Assembly (NCBI RefSeq): GCF_015354615.1
Contig: NZ_JACAVQ010000007.1
Location: 60,513-124,512 of the forward strand
Direction of reading: 5' to 3'
From: Aliidiomarina indica
Lineage (GTDB): Bacteria > Pseudomonadota > Gammaproteobacteria > Enterobacterales > Alteromonadaceae
DNA length: 64,000 nucleotides
Part shown: positions 49,589 to 60,173 of the stretch, piece after piece
Layout: each line of letters begins with the position of its first letter
Position numbering within the stretch: position 1 is the first letter of the stretch
The notes under the pieces: model-generated
Seen by the model: the letters and a program-made list of their open reading frames with translations, nothing else
Databases searched by the model: none
Told to the model about the DNA's origin: nothing
Position numbers and translations under genes: made by a program

Positions 49589-49887
49589 TGCGTGAAGAAC
49601 GTTTGCTGAAAGTCATTCTGGCGCCTCACGTTTCTGAAAAAGCGACTGTTTCTGCTGAGAACAACAACACTGTTGTGTTCAAAGTAGCAAAAGACGCGAC
49701 TAAGTCAGAAATCAAAGCTGCGGTAGAGAAACTGTTTGAAGTCGAAGTCACCGGCGTACGCACGCTAAACGTGAAAGGTAAAACTAAGCGTTTTGGTATG
49801 CGCGTAGGGAAGCGTAGCGATTGGAAAAAAGCTTACGTCACTCTAGGCGAAGGTGCTGACATCGATTTCGTCGGCGGCGCTGAGTAA
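49585..49887 (+). CDS. rplW: 50S ribosomal protein L23
   Basis: 100 residues. Sits at the tunnel exit and docks trigger factor and SRP; the conserved exposed Glu is in the PHVSEKAT block. The first of two adjacent ATGs is used because the E. coli protein starts [10 protein letters not shown], here [10 protein letters not shown]. Confidence 0.98.
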   Translation: MMREERLLKVILAPHVSEKATVSAENNNTVVFKVAKDATKSEIKAAVEKLFEVEVTGVRTLNVKGKTKRFGMRVGKRSDWKKAYVTLGEGADIDFVGGAE

Positions 49888-49904
49888 ACAGGAGGATATT
49901 GAAG

Positions 49905-50729
49905 ATGGCTGTTGTAAAAATGAAGCCTACGTCTCCGGGTCGTCGCCACGTCGTTAAAGTCGTTGGTCAGGACCTGTACAAAGGCAAGCCATACGCTCCG
50001 TTGTTGGAAAAGAACGCCAAGAACGGTGGTCGTAACAATAATGGCCGGATTACCGTACGTCACATTGGTGGTGGTCACAAGCATCACTATCGTTTGATTG
50101 ATTTCAAACGTAACAAAGACGGTATTCCAGCTACTGTAGAGCGCATTGAGTATGACCCTAACCGGTCAGCGAACATCGCTCTGGTGTTGTATGCAGACGG
50201 CGAGCGTCGCTACATTCTGGCCCCAAAAGGCCTGACTGCTGGTGATAAAGTCGTGTCTGGTTCAGACGCACCAATTAAAGCAGGTAATGCATTGCCTCTG
50301 CGCAACATTCCAGTAGGTGCTGTTGTGCACGCTATTGAGATGAAGCCTGGCAAAGGTGCTCAGTTGGCTCGCTCTGCGGGAACATCTGTGCAAGTACTGG
50401 CACGAGAAGGCTTATACGTCACTGTACGTCTGCGTTCTGGTGAAGTACGTAAGATTCTGGCCGAATGTCGTGCGACAATCGGTGAGGTTGGTAACGCTGA
50501 ACACATGCTCAAGCAATTGGGTAAAGCTGGTGCTAAGCGCTGGCGTGGTGTTCGCCCAACGGTCCGTGGTGTTGCCATGAACCCGGTTGATCACCCACAC
50601 GGTGGTGGTGAAGGCCGGACTTCAGGTGGACGTCATCCGGTGTCTCCATGGGGTGTTCCTACGAAGGGCTATAAGACTCGTAAGAACAAGCGTACTAGCA
50701 AGTACATCGTGCGTCGTCGCACTAAGTAA
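49905..50729 (+). CDS. rplB: 50S ribosomal protein L2
   Basis: 274 residues from ATG 49905 ([17 protein letters not shown]), preceded by GGAGG. L2 is needed for subunit joining and peptidyl transfer; the essential histidine region [16 protein letters not shown] is intact. Confidence 0.99.
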   Translation: MAVVKMKPTSPGRRHVVKVVGQDLYKGKPYAPLLEKNAKNGGRNNNGRITVRHIGGGHKHHYRLIDFKRNKDGIPATVERIEYDPNRSANIALVLYADGERRYILAPKGLTAGDKVVSGSDAPIKAGNALPLRNIPVGAVVHAIEMKPGKGAQLARSAGTSVQVLAREGLYVTVRLRSGEVRKILAECRATIGEVGNAEHMLKQLGKAGAKRWRGVRPTVRGVAMNPVDHPHGGGEGRTSGGRHPVSPWGVPTKGYKTRKNKRTSKYIVRRRTK

Positions 50730-50746
50730 AGGCAAGGGGTTTTATA

Positions 50747-51025
50747 ATGCCACGTTCTCTTAAAAAAGGTCCATTTATTGACCTTCACCTACTCAAGAAG
50801 GTGGAGAAGGCGATGGAAAGCGGGGACAAGAAGCCAATTAAGACTTGGTCCCGTCGTTCAATGATCATTCCAGATATGATTGGATTGACCATCGCTGTTC
50901 ATAACGGTCGCCAGCACGTACCGGTTTTCGTTTCTGAGGAAATGATCGGTCACAAGCTTGGTGAATTCGCTCCGACTCGCACTTATCGCGGCCATGCTGC
51001 AGATAAGAAAGCTAAGAAACGGTAA
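50747..51025 (+). CDS. rpsS: 30S ribosomal protein S19
   Basis: 92 residues. Part of the 30S head, forms bridge B1a with S13. [14 protein letters not shown] at the start and [16 protein letters not shown] near the end are diagnostic. Confidence 0.99.
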   Translation: MPRSLKKGPFIDLHLLKKVEKAMESGDKKPIKTWSRRSMIIPDMIGLTIAVHNGRQHVPVFVSEEMIGHKLGEFAPTRTYRGHAADKKAKKR

Positions 51026-51037
51026 GAGGTGAATACA

Positions 51038-51370
51038 ATGCAAGCTATTGCTAAACATAAATTTGCCCGCCTTTCTCCGCAAAAGGGTCGTTTGGTTGCA
51101 GACCAAATTCGTGGTCAATCAGTAGCAAAAGCGCTGGAAACTCTGGCATACAGCCAGAAGAAAGCAGCGACTCTGATCAAGAAAGTTCTTGAATCAGCGA
51201 TTGCGAATGCTGAACACAACGAAGGTGCGGACATCGATGAGCTGAAAGTTTCAGCGATCATGGTCGACGAAGGTCCTACCATGAAGCGGATTAAGCCTCG
51301 TGCGAAAGGTCGTGCGGATCGTATCTTAAAGCGGACCAGCCACATTACTGTGGTTGTTTCAGATAGCTAG
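51038..51370 (+). CDS. rplV: 50S ribosomal protein L22
   Basis: 110 residues from ATG 51038 ([18 protein letters not shown]), the same length as E. coli; a GTG nine bases upstream is in frame but overlaps the ribosome site. The beta-hairpin that lines the tunnel ([18 protein letters not shown]) appears wild-type. Confidence 0.97.
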   Translation: MQAIAKHKFARLSPQKGRLVADQIRGQSVAKALETLAYSQKKAATLIKKVLESAIANAEHNEGADIDELKVSAIMVDEGPTMKRIKPRAKGRADRILKRTSHITVVVSDS

Positions 51371-51380
51371 GAGATAAGTT

Positions 51381-52067
51381 ATGGGTCAGAAAGTACATCC
51401 TAATGGTATTCGCCTAGGTATCACCAAGCCATATAATGCTACCTGGTACGCGGAGTCCAAGGATTTTGCTGATAACCTTCACAGTGATCATCAGGTGCGT
51501 TTGCTCCTGAAAGAAAAACTGAAAGGTGCATCAGTATCACGCATCGTTATCGAGCGTCCTGCTAAGAGTGTTCGTGTGACTATTCACACTGCACGCCCTG
51601 GTGTGGTTATCGGTAAAAAAGGCGAAGATGTTGAAAAGCTGCGCCAAGAAGTATCGAAATTGACTGGTGTTCCAGCTCAAATCAATATTTCAGAAGTTCG
51701 CAAACCAGAGCTTGATGCTCAATTGGTTGCAGAGAACATCGCTGGTCAGCTGGAGCGTCGTGTTATGTTCCGTCGTGCTATGAAGCGCGCCGTACAGAAC
51801 GCAATGCGCCTGGGTGCCAAAGGTATCAAAGTTGAAGTAAGTGGTCGTCTTGGTGGTGCTGAAATCGCACGTACTGAGTGGTACCGTGAAGGTCGCGTTC
51901 CGTTGCACACTTTACGTGCTGACATCGATTACGCAACTGCAGAAGCTGCAACAACTTACGGTATCATTGGCGTGAAGGTCTGGGTTTTCCGTGGCGAAGT
52001 ATTGGGCGGAATGCCTGTCGCCGAAGAAAAACCAGCGGCGCAGAAGCGCGGCAAAGGTCGTAAGTAA
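51381..52067 (+). CDS. rpsC: 30S ribosomal protein S3
   Basis: 228 residues. KH domain with [12 protein letters not shown] binds 16S rRNA at the mRNA entry; the C-terminal domain contains the helicase-type basic residues ([12 protein letters not shown]). The C-terminus is lysine-rich ([10 protein letters not shown]). Confidence 0.99.
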   Translation: MGQKVHPNGIRLGITKPYNATWYAESKDFADNLHSDHQVRLLLKEKLKGASVSRIVIERPAKSVRVTIHTARPGVVIGKKGEDVEKLRQEVSKLTGVPAQINISEVRKPELDAQLVAENIAGQLERRVMFRRAMKRAVQNAMRLGAKGIKVEVSGRLGGAEIARTEWYREGRVPLHTLRADIDYATAEAATTYGIIGVKVWVFRGEVLGGMPVAEEKPAAQKRGKGRK

Positions 52068-52078
52068 GGAGAAGCAAC

Positions 52079-52492
52079 ATGTTACAACCTAAGCGTACGA
52101 AATTTCGTAAGGTTCACACAGGCCGTAACCGCGGTCTGGCGCAGTCGGGTAACAAAGTAAGCTTCGGTACTTATGGCCTTAAGGCTACTGAGCGCGGTCG
52201 TATGACTGCACGTCAGATCGAAGCTGCCCGTCGTGCGATGACTCGTCATGTTAAACGTCAAGGTAAAATCTGGATTCGCGTATTCCCAGACAAGCCAATT
52301 ACCAAGAAGCCTCTTGAAGTGCGGATGGGTAAAGGTAAGGGTAACGTTGAATACTGGGTTGCTCAGATTCAGCCAGGTCGCGTCTTGTACGAGATGGACG
52401 GCGTATCTGAAGAGCTGGCACGTGAGGCATTCAAATTAGCGGCTGCCAAACTGCCATTCAAGACCACCTTTGTTTCTCGGACGGTGATGTAA
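52079..52492 (+). CDS. rplP: 50S ribosomal protein L16
   Basis: 137 residues. Organises the tRNA elbow contact in the A and P sites. [19 protein letters not shown] start and [20 protein letters not shown] block; the arginine hydroxylated by RoxA in E. coli lies in this region. Its TAA overlaps the rpmC ATG by one base. Confidence 0.99.
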   Translation: MLQPKRTKFRKVHTGRNRGLAQSGNKVSFGTYGLKATERGRMTARQIEAARRAMTRHVKRQGKIWIRVFPDKPITKKPLEVRMGKGKGNVEYWVAQIQPGRVLYEMDGVSEELAREAFKLAAAKLPFKTTFVSRTVM

Positions 52493-52683
52493 TGAAAGCA
52501 AGCGAACTGAACGCGAAAAGCGTTGAAGAACTGAATCAGGAGCTGCTTGGTTTGCTGCGTGAGCAATTTAATTTGCGCATGCAAGCTGCGACCGGCCAAC
52601 TGAATCAGTCTCACCTGTTGAAGCTAGTGCGCAAAGATATCGCACGTGTGAAAACAGTGATTAATCAAAAGGCAGGTGCGTAA
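52492..52683 (+). CDS. rpmC: 50S ribosomal protein L29
   Basis: 63 residues, two long helices as in E. coli L29 ([33 protein letters not shown]). Near the tunnel exit. Overlaps neighbours by one base on both sides (TAATG), so translation is coupled. Confidence 0.98.
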   Translation: MKASELNAKSVEELNQELLGLLREQFNLRMQAATGQLNQSHLLKLVRKDIARVKTVINQKAGA

Positions 52684-52946
52684 TGAGTGAAGCAAAATCA
52701 ATCCGTACTGTGCAAGGCCGTGTTGTAAGTAGCAAAATGGACAAGTCTATTGTTGTTGCTATCGAGCGTCAGGTTAAGCACCCGATTTACGGTAAGTACA
52801 TCAAGCGGACTACTAAGCTCCACGCACACGACGAAAACAATACATGCCAAGAAGGTGATTTGGTGTCGATCCGGGAAACTCGCCCGGTATCTAAAACTAA
52901 GTCATGGACTTTGGTAGACGTTATTGAGCGTGCTGCAGGCGTTTAA
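52683..52946 (+). CDS. rpsQ: 30S ribosomal protein S17
   Basis: 87 residues, OB fold that binds the 5' domain of 16S r[21 protein letters not shown] and [19 protein letters not shown] are diagnostic. Last gene of the S10 operon; a strong terminator follows before the porin gene. Confidence 0.98.
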   Translation: MSEAKSIRTVQGRVVSSKMDKSIVVAIERQVKHPIYGKYIKRTTKLHAHDENNTCQEGDLVSIRETRPVSKTKSWTLVDVIERAAGV

Positions 52947-52971
52947 TCCGCCGGTAGAAATGCCAACGAAT

Positions 52972-53003
52972 AAACGACTCTCTTCGGAGGGTCGTTTTTT
53001 TTT
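52972..53003 (+). terminator. S10 operon terminator with UUCG tetraloop
   Basis: AAACGACTCTC pairs with GAGGGTCGTTT around a C(TTCG)G tetraloop and is followed by further T. A strong stop that separates the S10 genes from the porin and spc genes. Confidence 0.92.
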
Positions 53004-53070
53004 GCGTGTTATTAATGCCTTACTATACTAGACAAATATATTCTTTGAATTTCTGCGCGAGGAGAAGTGA

Positions 53071-54390
53071 ATGGCAAGGTTTCAAGGACGTTTCTGTGTT
53101 GGGCTAGTTTGCCTTTCAAGCCTTTTGGCAATCCCCGCGTTTGCGCAATCAACCGAGTTAACCATTGAAGAGCGGATTAACCGGTTAGAACAAGAACTTC
53201 GTGAATTGCGCGAAGAGAATGAACGCTTGCAGCGACAAACCGAGCAAGAGCTGGAGCGGACCGAGCACGAAGAAATTGCTGAAGAAACGACCCAAGATAA
53301 TTCGCAACAAGCGGACGAAAGTGCTGAGGATGGTATATCCATTGGCGGCGCTGTTCGCTTTCAATATGTGGTGGCAGACTATAATCGACCACAACGGGAT
53401 CGGGGTGGCGATCTGGATTTCGACCTCATTCGAATCGACTTTAACGGTCGCATGGGCGACGTGATTCTCTCTGCACAGTATCGCTGGTTTCAATATATGG
53501 AAGCAGTACGCCATGCCTATGCAGGCTATGACTTTTCCGATGAGTGGCAGGGACAGGTAGGTTTGGTCATTCAGCCTTTTGGCGTCATGCCGTACAACTC
53601 CCACAATTACTTCTTTAGTACCAATTTCTATGTGGGTATGGAGGATAACCCAGGTGCTGGCTTGCGCGTTATGCGCCGAAGTGATGAATGGGACCTCGAT
53701 TTTGCGTTTATCAAAAATGATGAACTTGGAGGCTCAACGGGTTTTACCCGGAGCTTGGCCGATCGCTATGCCTACGATGTAGTGGGTGTTCGCTTAGCGG
53801 GCGAAGACCCATTTGCAGACCCATCCCAGCTTGCTAGTGAAAGCAATACCTTTATGGTACGCGCTGCTCGCAAATGGCAACTTGCCCCGGAACAATCCCT
53901 AGAAGTGGGAATGTCGGGTCAGTACGGGCGTTTCAATGATGGCGTTGCAAATATTGGTGACCGTCAGAACATTGGGATTCATGCGATATACAATACCGGG
54001 CCATGGGAATTTCAAACCCAATATGCCCAATATGACTACACCTTTGACATGGAGAATGCGGGGGTTGTGGTGGGTGCCTACGCCTATTTTGAAACAATTC
54101 CCTCGCGCGCCGATTTATGGACCGCCAATTTAGCCTATAGTATGCCCGTTCAGTTTGGCCCAATTTCAAACTTGCTTTGGTATAACAACTACAGCTTGAT
54201 GACGAACAAACGGGAGTTTGCCGATGATACCTGGATGAACGTTCTCGGTGTCGCCGTGACCGCGGGCGGTCTTTACACCTATTTTGATTTAGTAATGGCA
54301 CGAAATCATCCGTTCATTGGTGGTTCAACAGGTGTTGACGGGGGTAGTACTAACACGCGTTTTAATATAAACTTCGGTTACTATTTTTAA
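53071..54390 (+). CDS. Outer-membrane porin with N-terminal coiled coil
   Basis: 439 residues: signal peptide cut after AFA (about residue 25), a coiled coil at about 29-66 (IEERINRLEQELRELREENE), a Gln/Glu-rich linker, then a beta-barrel with alternating strands from about 90 to the C-terminal Phe (NINFGYYF), the usual signal for outer-membrane insertion. The pattern recalls phosphate-selective porin O/P or other coiled-coil porins; the solute is unknown. It is inserted exactly between rpsQ and rplN, with a strong terminator before it and a hairpin after it, so it is probably transcribed separately. GAGGAG precedes the ATG. Confidence 0.88.
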   Translation: MARFQGRFCVGLVCLSSLLAIPAFAQSTELTIEERINRLEQELRELREENERLQRQTEQELERTEHEEIAEETTQDNSQQADESAEDGISIGGAVRFQYVVADYNRPQRDRGGDLDFDLIRIDFNGRMGDVILSAQYRWFQYMEAVRHAYAGYDFSDEWQGQVGLVIQPFGVMPYNSHNYFFSTNFYVGMEDNPGAGLRVMRRSDEWDLDFAFIKNDELGGSTGFTRSLADRYAYDVVGVRLAGEDPFADPSQLASESNTFMVRAARKWQLAPEQSLEVGMSGQYGRFNDGVANIGDRQNIGIHAIYNTGPWEFQTQYAQYDYTFDMENAGVVVGAYAYFETIPSRADLWTANLAYSMPVQFGPISNLLWYNNYSLMTNKREFADDTWMNVLGVAVTAGGLYTYFDLVMARNHPFIGGSTGVDGGSTNTRFNINFGYYF

Positions 54391-54397
54391 GCTGTTC

Positions 54398-54421
54398 TGG
54401 GGCATCCTCCTCGGTGCCCCA
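54398..54421 (+). terminator. Hairpin after the porin gene
   Basis: TGGGGCA pairs with TGCCCCA around a 10-base loop. The following sequence is C/T-rich rather than a clean T-run, so strength is uncertain. Confidence 0.55.
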
Positions 54422-54469
54422 AACACCTTTCTTTTCTTCAAAATCCCTCTATCTTATCCCTTTTTTTTC

Positions 54470-54478
54470 TGTTACAAT
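54470..54478 (+). promoter_or_regulatory. Putative spc operon promoter (extended -10)
   Basis: TGTTACAAT, an extended -10, followed by TTCGCGCCC; no convincing -35 lies upstream of the preceding T-run. It would give spc transcripts with a leader of about 90 bases before rplN. Confidence 0.5.
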
Positions 54479-54576
54479 TTCGCGCCCTTTTAATATGGGG
54501 TCTTCTTCCTGATATTCAGAAAGAAGTTGTTTGGACTCGGGAGAGTCTGGTTTACTAACTCAAGCGGAGCACTGAG

Positions 54577-54945
54577 ATGATCCAGATGCAAACTATGCTG
54601 GACGTGGCCGACAACTCCGGCGCGCGCAGCGTACAATGTATTAAGGTTCTAGGTGGTTCGCACCGCCGTTACGCAAACATCGGTGACATCATCAAAGTGT
54701 CAGTGAAGGAAGCAATTCCTCGTGGCAAGGTGAAGAAAGGCGATGTTTATAATGCGGTGGTCGTTCGCACCCGGAAAGGCGTCCGTCGGCAAGACGGCTC
54801 TGTTATCCGTTTTGACCGCAATGCGGCTGTATTGTTGAATAACAACTCTCAGCCAATTGGGACCCGTATCTTTGGCCCGGTGACTCGTGAATTGCGCGGT
54901 GAGCAATTTATGAAGATCATCTCTCTGGCGCCAGAAGTACTATAA
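54577..54945 (+). CDS. rplN: 50S ribosomal protein L14
   Basis: 122 residues; contacts 16S rRNA in bridges B5/B8 and binds the silencing factor Rsf[18 protein letters not shown] and [13 protein letters not shown] are diagnostic. First gene of the spc operon. Confidence 0.99.
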   Translation: MIQMQTMLDVADNSGARSVQCIKVLGGSHRRYANIGDIIKVSVKEAIPRGKVKKGDVYNAVVVRTRKGVRRQDGSVIRFDRNAAVLLNNNSQPIGTRIFGPVTRELRGEQFMKIISLAPEVL

Positions 54946-54956
54946 GGAGTCTATAA

Positions 54957-55271
54957 ATGGCGGCAAAAATCAGACGTGATGACGAAGTGGTTGTGTTAGC
55001 TGGTAAAGACAAAGGAAAGCGCGGAAAAGTGCTTTCAGTTTTAACCGGCACCGATCGTGTAGTGGTAGAAGGCGTTAACGTAATTAAGAAGCATCAGAAA
55101 CCTAATCCGTCTCTGAATGAACCAGGTGGCATCGTAGAAAAAGAAGCCCCTATTCATGTTTCTAACGTTGCGATTTTCAACCCAGCGACAGGCACAGCAG
55201 ATCGAGTTGGTTTCAAGATTGAAGGCGAGAAGAAAGTTCGCGTTTTCAAATCTAACAATGAAACCATCTAA
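54957..55271 (+). CDS. rplX: 50S ribosomal protein L24
   Basis: 104 residues; an early assembly initiator near the tunnel exit. KOW motif [20 protein letters not shown]. Confidence 0.98.
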   Translation: MAAKIRRDDEVVVLAGKDKGKRGKVLSVLTGTDRVVVEGVNVIKKHQKPNPSLNEPGGIVEKEAPIHVSNVAIFNPATGTADRVGFKIEGEKKVRVFKSNNETI

Positions 55272-55290
55272 TTGAAATTTGGAGTATACG

Positions 55291-55830
55291 ATGGCGAAAC
55301 TGCATGATTTTTACAATGAGACTGTAGTTCCTGATCTGATGAAACAGTTCAGCTACACCAGTGTCATGCAAGTCCCTCGGATTGAAAAAATCACCCTGAA
55401 TATGGGTGTTGGTGAAGCATTAGTTGACAAAAAGATTCTCGACAATGCAGTTGCAGACCTTGAAGCCATTACTGGCCAAAAGGTTGTGCGTACTGTTGCG
55501 CGTAAATCTGTCGCTGGCTTCAAGGTCCGTGAAGGCTTCCCGATTGGTTGTAAAGTAACTCTACGCGGCGAGCACATGTGGGATTTCCTGCAACGATTAG
55601 TCTCTATTGCGATTCCTCGGATTCGCGACTTTCGTGGTTTAAACCCGAAGTCTTTTGACGGTCGCGGGAACTACAGCATGGGCGTTCGTGAGCAAATCAT
55701 TTTCCCTGAAATTGACTATGACAAGGTTGATCGGGTACGTGGTTTGGATATCACGATTACCACCAGTGCACAAAGCGATGATGAAGCGCGTGCATTGCTG
55801 TCTGCCTTTAACTTTCCGTTTAAAAAGTAA
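55291..55830 (+). CDS. rplE: 50S ribosomal protein L5
   Basis: 179 residues from ATG 55291 ([13 protein letters not shown]), as in E. coli, with TTTGGAG upstream. Binds 5S rRNA with L18 and contacts S13 in bridge B1b. [15 protein letters not shown] and GMNPxxF-like [17 protein letters not shown] blocks. Confidence 0.98.
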   Translation: MAKLHDFYNETVVPDLMKQFSYTSVMQVPRIEKITLNMGVGEALVDKKILDNAVADLEAITGQKVVRTVARKSVAGFKVREGFPIGCKVTLRGEHMWDFLQRLVSIAIPRIRDFRGLNPKSFDGRGNYSMGVREQIIFPEIDYDKVDRVRGLDITITTSAQSDDEARALLSAFNFPFKK

Positions 55831-55841
55831 GGTGTAGAGTT

Positions 55842-56147
55842 ATGGCAAAAGTTTCTATGAAAATGCGCGATATCAAGCGAGCAGCTTTAGCTGCGAAATA
55901 CGCTGATAAACGCCGCGCACTGAAAGCTACTATTAGCAATCCAGCAACCACTGACGAACAGCGCTGGGAAGCCGTTCTGGAACTTCAGAAGCTTCCTCGT
56001 GATTCCAGTCCTTCACGTCAGCGTAACCGCTGCCGGGTGACTGGTCGTCCACATGGTTATCTGCGTAAGTTTGGAATGAGCCGTATCAAGGTTCGTGAAA
56101 AAGCTATGCGCGGTGAAATTCCTGGCTTGAAAAAAGCTAGCTGGTAA
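55842..56147 (+). CDS. rpsN: 30S ribosomal protein S14
   Basis: 101 residues, the long form lacking the zinc-binding CxxC motifs, so not the paralogue replaced under Zur control in other bacteria. [20 protein letters not shown] is diagnostic. Confidence 0.98.
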   Translation: MAKVSMKMRDIKRAALAAKYADKRRALKATISNPATTDEQRWEAVLELQKLPRDSSPSRQRNRCRVTGRPHGYLRKFGMSRIKVREKAMRGEIPGLKKASW

Positions 56148-56173
56148 GCCACGAATCACGGGAGAAAGCAATA

Positions 56174-56566
56174 ATGAGCATGCAAGATCCAATTGCGGAT
56201 ATGTTTACTCGCATTCGCAACGCTCAGTCTGCGAACAAAGTAGCAGTGGTGATGCCAGCATCAAAGCAGAAAGAAGCAATCGCTCAAGTTCTGCAAGATG
56301 AAGGTTATATCACCGCGTACAAAGTAGAGTCTGGCGTTAAACCAGAGCTGGAAATCACGTTGAAGTACTTCGAAGGCAAACCTGTCATCGAGTCTATCCA
56401 GCGTGTTAGCCGTCCTGGTCTGCGGATTTATAAGAAGCGTAACGAACTGCCTAAAGTAATGGGCGGTCTCGGTATTGCAGTTGTTTCTACGTCGAAAGGA
56501 CTGATGACTGATCGTGCGGCCCGCGCAGCAGGCTTGGGCGGCGAGATCATCGGTTACGTAGCGTAA
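56174..56566 (+). CDS. rpsH: 30S ribosomal protein S8
   Basis: 130 residues. Binds the central domain of 16S rRNA; in E. coli S8 represses the spc operon at rpl[19 protein letters not shown] start and GGEIIGYVA end. Confidence 0.98.
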   Translation: MSMQDPIADMFTRIRNAQSANKVAVVMPASKQKEAIAQVLQDEGYITAYKVESGVKPELEITLKYFEGKPVIESIQRVSRPGLRIYKKRNELPKVMGGLGIAVVSTSKGLMTDRAARAAGLGGEIIGYVA

Positions 56567-56580
56567 CGGGAGGTAAGGAT

Positions 56581-57114
56581 ATGTCACGCGTTGCTAAGGC
56601 ACCTGTTGCTATCCCTGCCGGCGTTGAAGTTACGCTTAACGGCCAGGAAGTAACAGTAAAGGGCGCTAAAGGAGCTCTGACTCGTGTGTTCAACGATGCA
56701 GTAGAGATTGTTTCTGCTGATCAAGAACTGCGTACCACACCTCGTGAAGGTGTTGCGAACGCTGTCGCACAGGCAGGTACTGCTCGCGCTCTATTAAATA
56801 ACATGGTTATCGGGGTTACCCAAGGCTTTGAACGTAAACTGAACCTAGTAGGTGTTGGTTATCGTGCACAAGCTCAAGGTAGCAAACTGAATCTGAGCCT
56901 AGGCTTCTCACATCCAGTTGAGTATGCGGTTCCAACAGGCGTTACTGTTGAAACTCCAACTCAAACTGAAGTTGTGGTGAAGGGCGCTGATAAGCAACTG
57001 GTAGGTCAGGTTGCTGCGAATATTCGCGCTTATCGTAAACCAGAGCCTTATAAAGGCAAAGGTGTACGTTACAGCGACGAGCAAGTGCGCCGTAAAGAAG
57101 CCAAGAAAAAATAG
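56581..57114 (+). CDS. rplF: 50S ribosomal protein L6
   Basis: 177 residues, two similar domains, near the factor-binding site. [20 protein letters not shown] start and [16 protein letters not shown] end. Confidence 0.98.
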   Translation: MSRVAKAPVAIPAGVEVTLNGQEVTVKGAKGALTRVFNDAVEIVSADQELRTTPREGVANAVAQAGTARALLNNMVIGVTQGFERKLNLVGVGYRAQAQGSKLNLSLGFSHPVEYAVPTGVTVETPTQTEVVVKGADKQLVGQVAANIRAYRKPEPYKGKGVRYSDEQVRRKEAKKK

Positions 57115-57123
57115 GGTAATACG

Positions 57124-57477
57124 ATGGACAAGAAATCAGCTCGCTTACGTCGTGCTACTCGCGCACGTAAGAAAATTCAAGAGTTGGGTGCAACCCGTCT
57201 GGTGGTTCACCGTACCCCGCGGCATATTTATGCTCAGTTGATCGCAGCAAGTGGCTCAGAAGTAATCGCTTCTGCTTCTACTGCAGAAAGCGCGATTAAA
57301 GAGCAGGTGAAAAGCACGGGTAACGTGGAAGCCGCAAAATTCGTCGGTAAGTTGATCGCCGAGCGTGGAAAAGAGAAGGGCGTTGAGTCTGTATCTTTCG
57401 ATCGCAGTGGCTTCAAGTACCACGGTCGTGTTGCTGCACTGGCAGATGCTGCCCGTGAAGCAGGACTGCAGTTCTAG
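57124..57477 (+). CDS. rplR: 50S ribosomal protein L18
   Basis: 117 residues, carries 5S rRNA into the central protuberance. [16 protein letters not shown] and [19 protein letters not shown] are diagnostic. Confidence 0.98.
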   Translation: MDKKSARLRRATRARKKIQELGATRLVVHRTPRHIYAQLIAASGSEVIASASTAESAIKEQVKSTGNVEAAKFVGKLIAERGKEKGVESVSFDRSGFKYHGRVAALADAAREAGLQF

Positions 57478-57486
57478 GAGACGATA

Positions 57487-57987
57487 ATGGCAAATCAAGA
57501 AGCTCAAAACGGTGAACTGGTTGAAAAATTGATCACAGTCAACCGCGTCTCTAAAGTGGTTAAAGGTGGTCGCATCTTTAGCTTCACTGCGCTGACTGTG
57601 GTAGGTGATGGACAAGGTAAAATCGGTTTCGGATACGGTAAAGCACGTGAAGTGCCTGCTGCAATCCAGAAGGCGATGGAAAAAGCGCGTCGTAACATGG
57701 TAACTGTTGAGTTAACCAATGGTACGTTGCAGCACCCTGTTAAAGGTCGTCACTCTGGCTCGAACGTATACATGCAGCCAGCTTCTGAAGGTACAGGTAT
57801 CATCGCCGGTGGTGCGATGCGTGCAGTACTCGAAGTAGCAGGTGTACATAACGTTCTGTCAAAAGCGTACGGTTCAACTAACCCAATCAACGTTGTTCGC
57901 GCAACGATTAAAGCTCTCGAGGCTATGCACTCGCCTGAGCAAATCGCTGCAAAACGCGGACTGTCTGTTGACGAAATCGTGGGGTAA
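57487..57987 (+). CDS. rpsE: 30S ribosomal protein S5
   Basis: 166 residues; affects decoding accuracy and, in E. coli, spectinomycin binding. [20 protein letters not shown] and the second domain [19 protein letters not shown] are present and look wild-type. Confidence 0.99.
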   Translation: MANQEAQNGELVEKLITVNRVSKVVKGGRIFSFTALTVVGDGQGKIGFGYGKAREVPAAIQKAMEKARRNMVTVELTNGTLQHPVKGRHSGSNVYMQPASEGTGIIAGGAMRAVLEVAGVHNVLSKAYGSTNPINVVRATIKALEAMHSPEQIAAKRGLSVDEIVG

Positions 57988-57993
57988 TGAACG

Positions 57994-58176
57994 ATGGCGA
58001 AAAAGACAATCAAGGTTACTCAAACTAAAAGCTCAATTGGCCGCTTACCAAAGCATAAAGCCACTTTAGTAGGTTTGGGTTTGCGCCGTATTAACCACAC
58101 AGTTGAACTGGAAGATACACCTTCAGTTCGCGGTATGGTGAATAAGGTTTATTACATGGTTAAGGTAGAGGAGTAA
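57994..58176 (+). CDS. rpmD: 50S ribosomal protein L30
   Basis: 60 residues; [29 protein letters not shown] is the family core (given here to its first part: [17 protein letters not shown]). No rpmD in many distant phyla, but typical in gammaproteobacteria. Confidence 0.97.
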   Translation: MAKKTIKVTQTKSSIGRLPKHKATLVGLGLRRINHTVELEDTPSVRGMVNKVYYMVKVEE

Positions 58177-58179
58177 GAC

Positions 58180-58614
58180 ATGTTTTTGAATTCTCTCTCT
58201 CCTGCACCTGGTGCAAAGACTGCTAAGAAGCGCGTTGGTCGTGGTATTGGTTCTGGTCTTGGCAAAACAGGTGGTCGCGGTCACAAAGGTCAGAAATCTC
58301 GTTCAGGCGGAAGCGTGAAACCAGGTTTCGAAGGTGGTCAAATGCCACTTCAGCGCCGCTTACCGAAGTTTGGTTTTACGTCACGTAAAGCAATGCAAAC
58401 TGCGGAAGTAACGCTGGGTGAATTGGCCAAAGTTGCCGGTGATACCGTGACTCTGGACGGCTTGAAAGAAGCAGGCTTGGTGAAGAAGAACATTTTGTTC
58501 GTAAAAGTCATCAAATCTGGCGAAATCAGTCGTGCAGTCACTGTACAGGGTATTAAAGTCACTAAAGGCGCGCGCGAGTTGATCGAAGCGGCCGGCGGCA
58601 AAGTCGAAGGATAA
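58180..58614 (+). CDS. rplO: 50S ribosomal protein L15
   Basis: 144 residues. Late assembly protein with a glycine-rich arm ([20 protein letters not shown]). GAGGAG precedes the ATG. secY follows after 7 bases. Confidence 0.98.
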   Translation: MFLNSLSPAPGAKTAKKRVGRGIGSGLGKTGGRGHKGQKSRSGGSVKPGFEGGQMPLQRRLPKFGFTSRKAMQTAEVTLGELAKVAGDTVTLDGLKEAGLVKKNILFVKVIKSGEISRAVTVQGIKVTKGARELIEAAGGKVEG

Positions 58615-58621
58615 TTGACTC

Positions 58622-59950
58622 ATGGCTAAACCAGGATTGGAAAAATCCAGCGCGAAAGGCGGATTATCAGAACTGAAAACGCGTTTGTTGTTTGTTCTTG
58701 GAGCAATCATCGTATTCCGTGCTGCGTCTTTCGTGCCGATTCCTGGTGTAGATGCAGCCGTATTAGCTGATTTGTTTGAACAGCAACGGGGCACCATCGT
58801 GGCCATGTTTAACATGTTCAGTGGTGGTGCTCTCGAGCGTGCGTCGATTCTGGCGTTGGGTATTATGCCCTACATTACCTCAGCCATTATTATGCAATTG
58901 TTAGCAGTGGTTCATCCAAAGCTAGCAGAGCTGAAAAAGGAAGGGGAAGCCGGTCGACGCAAGATCAGCCAATACACGCGTTGGGGTACTCTCGTTCTCG
59001 CAACGATGCAGTCGATAGGGATCGCAACCGGTTTACCAAACCTGATACCAGGCTTGGTGGCAAATCCGGGTTTTGCGTTCTACTTTACTGCAGTGGTGAG
59101 CTTAGTTACGGGAACTATGTTCCTGATGTGGCTAGGTGAGCAGATTACGGAGCGAGGCATCGGTAACGGTATCTCAATTATCATCTTTGCCGGGATTGTT
59201 GCAGGCTTGCCTTCAGCGGTCGGTCAAACAGCAGAGCAAGCACGTCAGGGCGACCTGCACCTGTTACTTCTGTTGTTAATCGGAGTAGTCGTTATTGCGG
59301 TTACTTACTTTGTTGTATTTGTAGAGCGCGGACAGCGTCGGATTGTGGTAAACTACGCCAAGCAACAGAAAGGTCGTAAAGTTTTTGCCGCACAGAGTTC
59401 ACATTTGCCATTGAAGGTTAATATGGCAGGTGTAATTCCACCGATTTTCGCGTCAAGCATCATCTTGTTCCCTGGCACTATGGCGTCATGGTTTGGACAA
59501 GGTGAGGGCGGTGTAGCAGAAGCATTACAAAACGTTGCGTTGACATTGTCACCGGGACAGCCTTTGTATGTGATGTTATATGCTGCTGCGATTATCTTCT
59601 TCTGTTTCTTCTATACTGCGTTGGTATTTAACCCACGCGATACAGCAGATAACTTGAAGAAGTCAGGTGCGTTTATCCCAGGCATTCGCCCAGGTGAACA
59701 AACCTCGCGCTACATTGACAAAGTGATGACACGACTCACGCTGGCTGGCGCTCTGTACATAACATTTATCTGTTTGGTTCCTGAATTCATGATGATTGCG
59801 TGGAACGTTCAGTTCTACTTTGGCGGAACATCATTATTGATTATCGTCATCGTTATCATGGATTTCATGGCTCAGGTACAAACTCATTTGATGTCTCATC
59901 AATATGAGTCGGTACTGAAAAAAGCGAACCTTAAGGGCTACGGCCGCTAA
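58622..59950 (+). CDS. secY: Preprotein translocase channel SecY
   Basis: 442 residues with ten membrane helices, the protein-conducting channel of Sec[16 protein letters not shown] near the start, [31 protein letters not shown] block ([17 protein letters not shown]) and the C5/C6 loops ([20 protein letters not shown]) are clear. Within the spc operon as usual. Confidence 0.99.
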   Translation: MAKPGLEKSSAKGGLSELKTRLLFVLGAIIVFRAASFVPIPGVDAAVLADLFEQQRGTIVAMFNMFSGGALERASILALGIMPYITSAIIMQLLAVVHPKLAELKKEGEAGRRKISQYTRWGTLVLATMQSIGIATGLPNLIPGLVANPGFAFYFTAVVSLVTGTMFLMWLGEQITERGIGNGISIIIFAGIVAGLPSAVGQTAEQARQGDLHLLLLLLIGVVVIAVTYFVVFVERGQRRIVVNYAKQQKGRKVFAAQSSHLPLKVNMAGVIPPIFASSIILFPGTMASWFGQGEGGVAEALQNVALTLSPGQPLYVMLYAAAIIFFCFFYTALVFNPRDTADNLKKSGAFIPGIRPGEQTSRYIDKVMTRLTLAGALYITFICLVPEFMMIAWNVQFYFGGTSLLIIVIVIMDFMAQVQTHLMSHQYESVLKKANLKGYGR

Positions 59951-59974
59951 GGTCGTTGGTTACGGAGACTAGCA

Positions 59975-60088
59975 ATGAAAGTACGTGCTTCCGTTAAGAA
60001 GATCTGCCGGAACTGCAAGGTCATCAAACGCCACGGAGTTGTCCGGGTGATTTGTACTGACCCTAAGCATAAGCAACGGCAGGGTTAA
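59975..60088 (+). CDS. rpmJ: 50S ribosomal protein L36 (zinc type)
   Basis: 37 residues, [18 protein letters not shown] start. The zinc ribbon is complete: Cys11, Cys14, Cys27 and His32 (CRNC, CTDPKH). GGAG lies 9 bases before the ATG. Being the zinc form, it could be subject to replacement by a zinc-free paralogue elsewhere under Zur. Last gene of the spc operon. Confidence 0.97.
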   Translation: MKVRASVKKICRNCKVIKRHGVVRVICTDPKHKQRQG

Positions 60089-60099
60089 GAAAGAAGTTT

Positions 60100-60125
60100 C
60101 ACAGTCCGGCATTTGCCGGGCTGTG
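60100..60125 (+). terminator. Hairpin between spc and alpha operons
   Basis: CACAGTCCGGC pairs with GCCGGGCTGTG (one T-G pair), ATTT loop. No T-run follows, so read-through into the alpha operon is likely. Confidence 0.4.
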
Positions 60126-60127
60126 AT

Positions 60128-60173
60128 AAATGCTATTTGCATTAAGTAAAAAATGCTATTTGCATTAAGTAAA
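60128..60173 (+). repeat. Perfect 23-bp tandem duplication
   Basis: Two adjacent identical 23-base units (60128-60150 and 60151-60173), each containing TGCTATTTGCATTAAGT. The second copy supplies the TTGCAT that can serve as -35 for the alpha operon promoter. Confidence 0.95.

Noticed and set aside
60100..60125. Strong terminator at the spc/alpha junction
   Set aside because: The hairpin is real but no T-run follows, so it is listed only as a weak hairpin.
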